This document shows, in pieces, positions 32,194-39,317 of a stretch of DNA of 45,740 nucleotides. Every line of letters starts with the position of its first letter. Within the stretch, counting starts at the first letter, position 1. This DNA comes from Spirochaetota bacterium. Lineage in GTDB: Bacteria > Spirochaetota > Spirochaetia > Treponematales > Treponemataceae. The stretch spans positions 1-45,740 of the forward strand of contig JAEWMY010000002.1 of NCBI GenBank assembly GCA_023393015.1, written 5' to 3'. Below the pieces are notes generated by a model that saw nothing but the letters and a program-made list of their open reading frames with translations, was not told the DNA's origin and made no database searches. The position numbers and the translations under genes were made by a program.

Positions 32194-32628
32194 ATGACCT
32201 TCGTGACGACTACGGAAGAAGAAACGGTAACCCTCGGCGAGCGGATCGGCTCAAGGCTCCGCCCGGGCGACGTCGTCGCCCTGCGCGGCGGCCTCGCCGC
32301 GGGGAAGACGACGCTCACGAAGGGAATAGCGCGCGCGCTCAAGATAGACGAGGACGTCACGAGCCCCACCTTTACCCTCGTTTCGGAATACTCGGGCTCC
32401 TTGCCGCTCTACCACATGGACGCGTACCGGCTCGACTCGCCGGTAGCCTTCGTGGATCTCGGGGTGGAAGACTGCCTCTACGGCGAGGGCGTGTGCGTCA
32501 TCGAGTGGAGCGAGCGCGTCATGTCCGAGCTTCCCCGTACCTCTATACTGATAACCCTCGAGGCCAACGAGGACGGCAGCCGGGTAATAACCGTCGAGAA
32601 CTGGCCGTACGGGGAACTGGAACGGTGA
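32194..32628 (+). CDS. tsaE: tRNA threonylcarbamoyladenosine ATPase TsaE
   Basis: 144 aa, family length. P-loop GGLAAGKTT (32-40), then VTSPTFTLVSEYSGSLPLYHMDAYRLDSP and CVIEWSERV, the TsaE signature. It is the ATPase of the t6A complex that modifies A37 of ANN-decoding tRNAs, working with TsaB and TsaD. Start ATG 32194 is chosen over 32170 because a promoter ends 6 nt before it and no ribosome site serves the upstream ATG. The stop overlaps the tsaB start (GTGA). Confidence 0.93.
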   Translation: MTFVTTTEEETVTLGERIGSRLRPGDVVALRGGLAAGKTTLTKGIARALKIDEDVTSPTFTLVSEYSGSLPLYHMDAYRLDSPVAFVDLGVEDCLYGEGVCVIEWSERVMSELPRTSILITLEANEDGSRVITVENWPYGELER

Positions 32629-33293
32629 TCGCGCTCGCGATCGATACCACGGGCTCGCGCTTTTCGGCTACCGTCGACACGGGAACCGAGCGCTTTACCC
32701 TCACGGTCGACTCCCCGAAACAGCACGCGGAGCGTCTCCTGCCCGCTATCGACTCCCTCTTCGCCCTCGCGGGCGTCGCCGCGAAAGACGTCGAGCTGGT
32801 GACCTGCCCGGAAGGACCCGGATCCTTCACCGGCCTCAGGCTCGCGTATGCCACGGCGAAGGCCTTCCAGCTTGCCGCCTCCTGCGCCTTCGTGCCGGTG
32901 CCGACGCTTGAATGCCACGCGCTTCCGTACGCCTCGTGCTCGGGCGCGGTCGTATGCGCGATCGACGCGAAGAAAAAACGCTATTACGCCCAGGTTTTCA
33001 GGCGGGGAACCGCCGTTACCGAGGCGCTGGACGCCTCGAGCGGGGAGATTACCCGCCATCTCGACGCCGAGGAACGAGTCCTCGTCGTCGGGCCGGACGC
33101 CGAACGCCTCGCGGCCGAGTTGGCGGAACTCCTGCCCGCCTCGCGCGTAGATTTCGTGTCGCCCGACGGCTCGGAAATCTCGCGGACGCTCGTCGAAATT
33201 GCGAAAAAGCGCCGCATGAAGTATACTGACGGTATGTCGGATTACTCAGGTCCGGCGTATGTGAGAAAAAGTGACGCAGAAACCGGAAGCTGA
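32625..33293 (+). CDS. tsaB: tRNA threonylcarbamoyladenosine complex subunit TsaB
   Basis: 222 aa. ASKHA-fold start IALAIDTTGSRFSATVDTG, then CPEGPGSFTGLRLAYATAKAFQ, the clearest TsaB motif. It is the non-catalytic partner that scaffolds TsaD and binds TsaE in t6A synthesis. The GTG start at 32625 overlaps the tsaE stop, giving translational coupling. It overlaps the next gene by 23 nt. tsaD is not in the window. Confidence 0.92.
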   Translation: MIALAIDTTGSRFSATVDTGTERFTLTVDSPKQHAERLLPAIDSLFALAGVAAKDVELVTCPEGPGSFTGLRLAYATAKAFQLAASCAFVPVPTLECHALPYASCSGAVVCAIDAKKKRYYAQVFRRGTAVTEALDASSGEITRHLDAEERVLVVGPDAERLAAELAELLPASRVDFVSPDGSEISRTLVEIAKKRRMKYTDGMSDYSGPAYVRKSDAETGS

Positions 33294-34431
33294 ACGCAAC
33301 GAACGCAGATCCGCGCTTCTCGAGGAACTCGCCGAGGCCGTAGACCTGTCCCCGATGGAAACCTCGGCGGACGGAAAGCCGGGAGGAAAGTCCCCGAGAG
33401 ATCTCGCGCGCCTGCAGGATATCATCGCCAACACGGACAACCCGAACATCGCGATAGTCATACTCGGCCCCGAGCTCGACATCGTTCACGCGACGCCCGC
33501 CGCGAGACTCCTTTTTTCCGATTACCACGCGATAGACCCGAAGCCGTTCTTCAACGTGTTCCAGCAGTGCCTCGATCACGACGAGACGCAGGACCTCGTC
33601 GTCTCGCTTCGCACCAGGGACAAGGGCTATTCCTGGTCAGGCACCATGAGACACAAGACGGGGTCGACCAAGACGCTTTACACGAGCACGACATTCATAC
33701 CCTTCTTCGACGCGAAAAAGAAGGTTTCGGGGTTTCTCGTCTATTTTTACGACATCACGGCGGGTTTCAACGACCAGCTCCACTCGACCTTTCGGGGAAT
33801 ACTCGAGGCCGCGAAGCTGAAGGACAACGAAACGGGGCTTCATAACGACAGGGTCGGCTTTTACAGCAAGAAGCTCGCCGAGTACCTGTACGAAAACCGC
33901 GCGTACCCGCAGATCGACCCCGACTTCATCGACAACATACGCTTCCTCGCGGCGATGCACGACGTAGGAAAGATCGGCACGCCCGACTACATCTTGCAAA
34001 AGCCCGGCAAGCTCACCGACCTCGAATGGGAAATAATGCGCGAGCATACCATCAACGGCACGTTCATACTTTCGTCGTACCCCGTGCCGATGGCGAAGGA
34101 GATCGCGCTGAGCCACCACGAGTGGTGGGACGGAACCGGGTATCCCTTCAAGATCGACGGGAACATGATCCCCCTGCCCGCGCGCATCGTCGCGATAGCC
34201 GACGTCTACGACGCGCTCAGGATGAAGCGCACGTACAAGTCCGAATACACCCACGAGGAGTCGATCGCGCAGATTTTCGCCAACTCCGGTACGCAGTTCG
34301 ACCCGCGCCTCATCGAGGCCTTCAGGCGCATACACCAGGAATTCGACGATATCTGGAATTTGCTGCGCGACCCGGAGCGGGGCGAGGGAGGCCCGTCGTA
34401 CGAACGCGAGACGGGAGACGACTGGGCTTAA
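33271..34431 (+). CDS. PAS plus HD-GYP protein, probable cyclic di-GMP phosphodiesterase
   Basis: 386 aa. Residues ~45-170 are PAS-like (IANTDNPNIAIVILGPELDIVHATPAARLLF ... GFLVYFYDITAGF). The rest is HD-GYP: H191, HD pair at 230-231 (MHDVGKIGTPDYILQKPG), H259, SHHEWWDGTGYP (H282, H283, GYP 290-292) and AIADVYDAL (D311). All metal-ligand positions seem filled. It would hydrolyse c-di-GMP in response to the PAS signal; other sensory inputs are unknown. GTG start at 33271 overlaps tsaB and lacks a clear ribosome site; ATG 33355 is an alternative that would shorten the N-terminus. Confidence 0.85.
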   Translation: MTQKPEAERNERRSALLEELAEAVDLSPMETSADGKPGGKSPRDLARLQDIIANTDNPNIAIVILGPELDIVHATPAARLLFSDYHAIDPKPFFNVFQQCLDHDETQDLVVSLRTRDKGYSWSGTMRHKTGSTKTLYTSTTFIPFFDAKKKVSGFLVYFYDITAGFNDQLHSTFRGILEAAKLKDNETGLHNDRVGFYSKKLAEYLYENRAYPQIDPDFIDNIRFLAAMHDVGKIGTPDYILQKPGKLTDLEWEIMREHTINGTFILSSYPVPMAKEIALSHHEWWDGTGYPFKIDGNMIPLPARIVAIADVYDALRMKRTYKSEYTHEESIAQIFANSGTQFDPRLIEAFRRIHQEFDDIWNLLRDPERGEGGPSYERETGDDWA

Positions 34432-34437
34432 TCGCCG

Positions 34438-34466
34438 CCGTTACGCGCGCGACGGGCGCGTAACGG
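34438..34466. terminator. Bidirectional hairpin between HD-GYP and csrA
   Basis: CCGTTACGCGC (34438-34448) pairs perfectly with GCGCGTAACGG (34456-34466), loop GCGACGG. It fills the whole 37-bp gap between the two convergent stops. No T-run on either strand. Confidence 0.6.
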
Positions 34467-34468
34467 GC

Positions 34469-34696
34469 TTACCGCGGCAGGACGATGCCGGAAAGGCCGT
34501 CGAGGTTCGGGGCGGCGGCGGCGGCGGCGCGGTTTTCGTTCTTGATCGCCTCGAAGACCTCCTGCCTGAACACCTTGACCGCCTTGGGCGCCTCGATGCC
34601 GATCTTGACCTGGTCGCCGCGTATCTCGATGACCGTGATCGACACCTCGTCGCCGATCATGATCTTCTCGTTTATCTTCCTGGAAAGTATCAGCAT
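34469..34696 (-). CDS. csrA: Carbon storage / translational regulator CsrA
   Basis: 75 aa. MLILSRKINEKIMIGDEVSITVIEIRGDQVKIGIEAPKAVKVFRQEVFEAIKNEN is the CsrA fold with the RNA-binding residues of strands 1 and 5 (L4 and R44-like GIEAP-VKVFR). It binds GGA-loop hairpins and blocks translation. Start ATG 34696 overlaps the fliW stop (TGATG), with GAGG upstream. The C-terminal tail is Ala-rich (AAAAAAPNLDG). The best targets in the window are the hairpins in the two flaB leaders. FliW, encoded just upstream, is the known protein antagonist in several flagellated bacteria. Confidence 0.97.
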   Translation of the reverse strand: MLILSRKINEKIMIGDEVSITVIEIRGDQVKIGIEAPKAVKVFRQEVFEAIKNENRAAAAAAPNLDGLSGIVLPR

Positions 34697-35139
34697 CAGT
34701 TGCCTCTCTTTCCGGCGGCTTCGGCGACGATATCGTGTTTGGTCTTCCACTTCACGTCGGGAAGGACTGCCTGCATCGCCATGTTGTTCCGCTTGTTGAC
34801 GATGAGCGGTCCCTGCAGGTTCGCCGTGACCGGGCTCCCGTCGGGCGGAATGGTCACGAGGGCGAACACGAGTACGTCCGAGGGATTCTCTATGCCGAGC
34901 GGCTCGAGGAGGCTGTCCTCGATGTCGATCTCGTAGTCGGGCCTGAACAGGAACGGGTCGATCGCGAGAAACGCGAGGTCTTCCTTGTCGAGCGACTGCA
35001 CCCATATGAACGGTTCCTGCGGCGCGTCGATAAGCGCGAATCGGTGGAAGTCCTTGAATCCGTAAAAGCCCTGCTCGAGAACTATAATCTGCTTTTCCAG
35101 GATTTCAACCTGGCCCATCGCCTTTGTCTGGATTTCCAT
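34696..35139 (-). CDS. fliW: Flagellar assembly factor FliW
   Basis: 147 aa. MEIQTKAMGQVEILEKQIIVLEQGFYGFKDFHRFALID and PFIWVQSLDKEDLAFLAIDPFLF are characteristic. FliW sequesters CsrA until free flagellin binds FliW, thereby matching flagellin translation to export. It is encoded directly after flgL (11 nt) and overlaps csrA. Start ATG 35139 gives MEIQTKA and is preferred; a TTG at 35148 is possible. Confidence 0.95.
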   Translation of the reverse strand: MEIQTKAMGQVEILEKQIIVLEQGFYGFKDFHRFALIDAPQEPFIWVQSLDKEDLAFLAIDPFLFRPDYEIDIEDSLLEPLGIENPSDVLVFALVTIPPDGSPVTANLQGPLIVNKRNNMAMQAVLPDVKWKTKHDIVAEAAGKRGN

Positions 35140-35150
35140 CTTCCCCAACC

Positions 35151-36395
35151 TTATCTGACGTAGTCAAGCAACGTGTGCGAGTACAGCTTCCCGGCGGTAC
35201 TGAGGGACGCCTGATGCGTGTACTCGTACATCTTAAGCGCCGTGACGGCTTTTGTAAAGTCGATATCGCCCTCGCGGGACTCCGCGGCGGCGACGTTGAG
35301 CGTCTGCGTGGCGATGCGCGACGCGGTAACCTCCGACCGCTCGTACTTCGAGCCGAGCTCGGCGAGTCGCGTCGTGAGGTTGTCGACGGCGCCGTCGAGC
35401 GAGCCGAGCACGCGCCCGCCGATCGACTCCTGGTCGCCCGAAAGCAGCGCGGTCCTGAGCGAGATGACGGAATCGAAGAGCGACCCGCCCGAAAGCTTTA
35501 CCGAGGGCGCTATGTTGTACGGGGGACGCTGGCCCTGCCTGATCATCCCGAGGGAGGAAAGCACGTTTCCGCCTTCGGCGTCGTCGAGCCAGAGCTGGCG
35601 CGCGTCGGTCGTCTCGAGATTGAGCCCGTTCGTGACAGGGTCGAGGTGCGCCTTTACGGCCGCGCCCGAGTCGTTGATCTTGGAGATTATGGAATGCACG
35701 TTGTCTCCCGCGACGAGCGGCACGTCCACGCCGTCGACGGTTATCGAGGTGTCGGCCTTGACGACGAAGGTCGTCGCGTCGACTTCCGAGAAGAGGGACT
35801 GCCGCTCCGCCCAGAACACCCGGTTACCCGGCTGGTCGTTGCCCATCCAACTTTGCTCGTCGACCTCGACGTCCTTCGTGCCGACCGAGCCGTTGTAGCG
35901 GACGTTCATGATCATTCGGGAACCCGCGCCGTCCATGTCGCCGAGGACGGTCTCGAAGGGTTCGGTGTGGCTCTTCGTGCCGGCAAAGAGGCGGATGCCG
36001 TCGGGCCCCGTCGCGTTCGCGTTCGACACGAGCTCGTTCAGGAGCTCGTCGACCTCGGAGGCGATATTCTTGAGGTCGCCCGGCGTGAAGGTACCGTGGG
36101 CGCCGGCGACGGCGAGCTCGCGCACGCGCTGAAGCACCTGCAGTGACTGGTTCACGTAGCCCTCGGATATCTTGATCTGGTCCTGTACCGTCTTGGTATT
36201 CCGCTCGAAGCGCTCGAGACGGGTCAGGTACGACTGATAACGCACGACGTGCCCGGCCGAAAGCGGGTCGTCGCGCAGGTTGTTGAGCTTGCGCTGGTTC
36301 GATATCTTGTTGTTCTCGTCGCTCAGACGCGATTCCTGCCGCCTGAGGGCGTGCTGCATGTCGGTGTGCTGAAGATTCGAGCTGATCCTTCTCAT
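35151..36395 (-). CDS. flgL: Flagellar hook-filament junction protein FlgL (HAP3)
   Basis: 414 aa. N-terminal RRISSNLQHTDMQHALRRQESRLSDENNKISNQRKLNNLRDDPLSAGHVVRYQSY and a C-terminal coiled D0 (GDIDFTKAVTALKMYEYTHQASLSTAGKLYSHTLLDYV) fit FlgL; the central region (SEVDATTFVVKADTSITVDGVDVPL) carries flagellin IN-like motifs. It joins the hook to the filament with FlgK. The gene lies 14 nt downstream of flgK and 11 nt upstream of fliW. Confidence 0.93.
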   Translation of the reverse strand: MRRISSNLQHTDMQHALRRQESRLSDENNKISNQRKLNNLRDDPLSAGHVVRYQSYLTRLERFERNTKTVQDQIKISEGYVNQSLQVLQRVRELAVAGAHGTFTPGDLKNIASEVDELLNELVSNANATGPDGIRLFAGTKSHTEPFETVLGDMDGAGSRMIMNVRYNGSVGTKDVEVDEQSWMGNDQPGNRVFWAERQSLFSEVDATTFVVKADTSITVDGVDVPLVAGDNVHSIISKINDSGAAVKAHLDPVTNGLNLETTDARQLWLDDAEGGNVLSSLGMIRQGQRPPYNIAPSVKLSGGSLFDSVISLRTALLSGDQESIGGRVLGSLDGAVDNLTTRLAELGSKYERSEVTASRIATQTLNVAAAESREGDIDFTKAVTALKMYEYTHQASLSTAGKLYSHTLLDYVR

Positions 36396-36409
36396 AGTGT
36401 CCTACCCCT

Positions 36410-38323
36410 TTACACGCCCATGCGGTTGATTATCGTGTCGTACATCTCGTTGAGCGTCGCGATGAACTTCGCCGCGGCGTTGTAGCCGTGCTGGAATTTG
36501 ATGATGTCCGCGAGCTCCTCGTCCACGTTCACGCCGGAAACGGAGTCGCGCATGTCGCGGAGTTCCTTCATGATGGCGACCTGCGTCTCGAGGGCGCGCG
36601 CGGCCTGCTCGCCCTTGAGGCCGATGGCGGTAACCGTGTCGGCGAAGAAGTCGTCGAAAGTCCGCGTATTGCCGACCATGACGGCCGTGTTCCTGATCGA
36701 GGAGATCGCGAGGGCGGCTCGGTTGTCGCCCGCGAGCACGACGCCGTCGCGCTCGGGGAATCCCGCGGCTATGGTCCGCACGTCCGACTTGACGAGGCCG
36801 TTGACCTCCATCCAGCCGGCGGGGTGCGCGATCGGCGAGACCGCCCAGGCGACTCGCCCGGCTGAACCCGCGGCGCCCGTACCGGCACCGCCCTCGCCAC
36901 CGGCGAGGGAATTGACCGCGTCGGCGGTTTCCCAGCTGAAGGCGCCCGCCGCTCCCGGCTCGCGAAGCACGCCCGCGTAGCCGGCGAGGAATCTACCCGA
37001 GTCCTCGACGTATCTGATGACGAAATCGGGGTTTTCCTTGCGGCCCGCCACCGTGCCCTTGAGCACGAGCCGGCCGTCGCGGTCGAGGTTCGCCACGACC
37101 TCGGCGCCCGAGTTGTTGATACGCGCGACGACGTCGGCGACCATGTCGGTGGGCCGGTAGGGCACGCTGACCGTACCGTTCGCGGCGGAGAGGGTTATCG
37201 TCCCCTCGAGTCCGATTTGCTCGCGCGCGGAAAGGGCGTTCCCGCCCGTTATGCGGTAGATATAGCTTGAGTCGTACTCGCCGTCGCCGTTCCGGTCGAA
37301 GTTTCCCGCGACGTTGTTGATGAAGGCCTGCTCGACGAAGAAATCGACGCCGGTCTTGCCGTTCGCGCCCATGCCGTCCGAATGGATGTCGTTGACGAGG
37401 TCGACGAAGGTCATCGTCATCGTGTCGAGCTTCTGGACTTCCTCGCGGACGTCGACGTCGCGGAGCTCGATGAGGGCGCCGAGCTTTCCGCCCTCGAAAT
37501 ACGCGGTATTGCCCGAATCCGCCCAGACGACCTCGGCGTACCCGTCGTTTTCCATGCCGCGTCTCAGGTCGAAGGTCCGGTAGAGTTTTCCCTGCACGAG
37601 CTCGAGACCCGCGGTGTGAATGACGAACTCGTCGGGGTCGCGCTGGTCGACGGTGATATTGATGAGGTTCGAGAGTTTTTCCACGAGGAGGTCGCGGCCG
37701 TCCATGAGGTCGTTCGGGTTGTCGCCCATCGCCTTGACCTTGACGATCTCCTCGTTGAGGGCGGCGACGCGCTTGGCGATGTCGTTGACCTGTTTGGTCA
37801 CGGTGTCGATGTCGCCGTCGATGATGTCGCGGATGCCCTGGAGTCCCCGGTACTGCTGATGGATGGCGTCGGTGAGGCCCTCGCCGCGGGCGAGTACGGC
37901 CTGGCGGGCGCTGGTTGACTCGGGGTACAGCGAGAGCTCCTCCCAGGAGTCCCAGAACTGGTCGAGTCTGCCGCGAACGGAGATGTCGGCGGGCTCGTTC
38001 TGTATCTGCTCGAGCATGAGCACGTAGTTGTCGCGCGTCTTCCAGTAGCCCTCCCCGTTCGTCTGGGCCACGATGCGCTGGTCGAGGAGTTCGTCGCGGA
38101 GCCGCCTGATGGACTGCACTGAGACGCCCTGGCCGATCTGGCCGGGGGTTTCCTCGCGCGAGAGGTCGGGCCGGTAGAGGGGATCGGTCGCCTTGAGTTC
38201 GACGCGCTGGCGGGTATAGCCCTCGGTCGAGGAGTTCGACAGGTTGTGTCCCGCCGTCTGCATGGACTGCGAATGCGCGAAGAGGCTCCGCTTTCCCATC
38301 TCTATTCCGGAAAATGTAGACAT
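36410..38323 (-). CDS. flgK: Flagellar hook-associated protein FlgK (HAP1)
   Basis: 637 aa. N-terminal MSTFSGIEMGKRSLFAHSQSMQTAGHNLSNSSTEGYTRQRV and C-terminal EELADIIKFQHGYNAAAKFIATLNEMYDTIINRMGV are the conserved FlgK ends. The middle contains an Ala/Gly-rich low-complexity insert (about 450-480: AGGEGGAGTGAAGSAGR). Start ATG 38323 follows GGAGGAAT; the longer frame upstream is rejected. It forms the first hook-filament junction layer before FlgL. Confidence 0.95.
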   Translation of the reverse strand: MSTFSGIEMGKRSLFAHSQSMQTAGHNLSNSSTEGYTRQRVELKATDPLYRPDLSREETPGQIGQGVSVQSIRRLRDELLDQRIVAQTNGEGYWKTRDNYVLMLEQIQNEPADISVRGRLDQFWDSWEELSLYPESTSARQAVLARGEGLTDAIHQQYRGLQGIRDIIDGDIDTVTKQVNDIAKRVAALNEEIVKVKAMGDNPNDLMDGRDLLVEKLSNLINITVDQRDPDEFVIHTAGLELVQGKLYRTFDLRRGMENDGYAEVVWADSGNTAYFEGGKLGALIELRDVDVREEVQKLDTMTMTFVDLVNDIHSDGMGANGKTGVDFFVEQAFINNVAGNFDRNGDGEYDSSYIYRITGGNALSAREQIGLEGTITLSAANGTVSVPYRPTDMVADVVARINNSGAEVVANLDRDGRLVLKGTVAGRKENPDFVIRYVEDSGRFLAGYAGVLREPGAAGAFSWETADAVNSLAGGEGGAGTGAAGSAGRVAWAVSPIAHPAGWMEVNGLVKSDVRTIAAGFPERDGVVLAGDNRAALAISSIRNTAVMVGNTRTFDDFFADTVTAIGLKGEQAARALETQVAIMKELRDMRDSVSGVNVDEELADIIKFQHGYNAAAKFIATLNEMYDTIINRMGV

Positions 38324-38337
38324 CGAAATTCCTCCGA

Positions 38338-38835
38338 TTAAAAGGAGCGGTTGAGCACGACGCTCTCGAGGCCGCGGGTGGCCACGCCTCCGCGCCGGGT
38401 GTAAATGCGGCCCTTTCCGCCCGCCATGACCGTCTCCATGAGGCCGCCGAGGATGCTCCTCGCGTTCTGGACGTAGGTCGTAAAGACGTCGCTTTCGGTC
38501 TTTGAAAGGAGAAGGAGCCGCTTCATCTCCCGATAGAGGGAATTGACGCGTACGCGGTCGGTTTCCTCGAGTTTCGAGGTGACGCGGTAAAAGCCGGTGG
38601 CGGGGTCGACGTCGGGGACGATCCAGACCATCGCCTGGCACCGTTCCGCCTCGAGGGCGCCGAAGCGTTCGGCGATCTCGGTCGAGAGCTCGATTTCCTT
38701 TTGCAGCATGACCCAGTCCCGTATCAGGACGGACTCGTACATCCGTTTCTGGCAGGCGTAGAGGGTCGAAAGAAGGGCGATTTGCTGTTCGAGAACCCGC
38801 TTCAAGACGTCGGAATGGCCTTCTCTGTGTTGCAT
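38338..38835 (-). CDS. FlgN-like flagellar export chaperone
   Basis: 165 aa, mostly helical: VLKRVLEQQIALLSTLYACQKRMYESVLIRDWVMLQKEIELSTEIAERFGALE, the FlgN pattern. Its position directly upstream of flgK (14 nt) is the usual slot for FlgN, which escorts FlgK and FlgL to the export gate. Similarity is by pattern and context, so the family name is likely rather than certain. It begins the minus-strand operon flgN-flgK-flgL-fliW-csrA. A TCCGATAA upstream lacks a proper -35. Confidence 0.8.
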   Translation of the reverse strand: MQHREGHSDVLKRVLEQQIALLSTLYACQKRMYESVLIRDWVMLQKEIELSTEIAERFGALEAERCQAMVWIVPDVDPATGFYRVTSKLEETDRVRVNSLYREMKRLLLLSKTESDVFTTYVQNARSILGGLMETVMAGGKGRIYTRRGGVATRGLESVVLNRSF

Positions 38836-38929
38836 ACGGTAGACTCCTTCAGTTCATTATCGGAATCCCCAGAAAAATGCTGAGAAAAAACGCGCTATTT
38901 TAGCTCTGAATGGCGATAGGTCCGACTTA

Positions 38930-38958
38930 TTGACTTTTTCGGGCCGTTCTGGCAGTAT
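38930..38958 (+). promoter_or_regulatory. Promoter of tRNA-His
   Basis: TTGACT at 38930-38935, 17-bp spacer, weak CAGTAT at 38953-38958; predicted start about 12 nt before the tRNA. Confidence 0.45.
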
Positions 38959-38976
38959 TTGTCTCGTTAGTTTCTC

Positions 38977-39049
38977 GGTGGGTGTAGTTCAGGGGTAGAG
39001 CACCAGATTGTGGATCTGGCTGTCGTGGGTTCGAAACCCATCACCCACC
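38977..39049 (+). tRNA. tRNA-His (anticodon GTG)
   Basis: Cloverleaf with GTGGGTG/CACCCAC acceptor, D-arm GTTC/GAGC, anticodon stem CCAGA/TCTGG around TTGTGGA, T-arm GTGGG/CCCAT with TTCGAAA. The extra G at -1 (38977) faces C73, the histidine identity pair. No encoded CCA. Confidence 0.95.
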
Positions 39050-39056
39050 CTAAAAG

Positions 39057-39087
39057 GCCGCTCACCGTTCGGGAGAGTGGCTTTTTT
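39057..39087 (+). terminator. Terminator after tRNA-His
   Basis: GCCGCTC (39057-39063) pairs with GAGTGGC (39075-39081, one G-U), followed by six T residues. Confidence 0.75.
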
Positions 39088-39108
39088 ATCAGGACCGTCA
39101 GGTCCCTT

Positions 39109-39182
<74 letters not shown>

Positions 39183-39224
39183 ATCTTTCCTTCATCCATT
39201 CACCCCAGGCATTCCCCGTAAGAC

Positions 39225-39252
39225 TAAAGTTTCCTCAATAAAACGCTGATGA
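39225..39252 (+). promoter_or_regulatory. Sigma-28-like promoter of the large surface lipoprotein
   Basis: TAAAGTTT at 39225-39232 is a perfect -35; 12-bp spacer; GCTGATGA at 39245-39252 matches GCCGATAA at six of eight. The same spacer length is used by the flaB promoter. TATACT at 39269-39274 with a poor -35 is an alternative sigma-70 site. Confidence 0.45.
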
Positions 39253-39317
39253 ATCGGCCGTTTCACGCTATACTGGTGGCAAAATCCAAGCCGTGATGTA
39301 CCCAGCCGGAGGTATGC

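Noticed and set aside
38857..38864. TCCGATAA (minus) upstream of the FlgN-like gene as a sigma-28 promoter
   Set aside because: The -10 is good but the matching -35 position has only three of eight bases; left uncalled.
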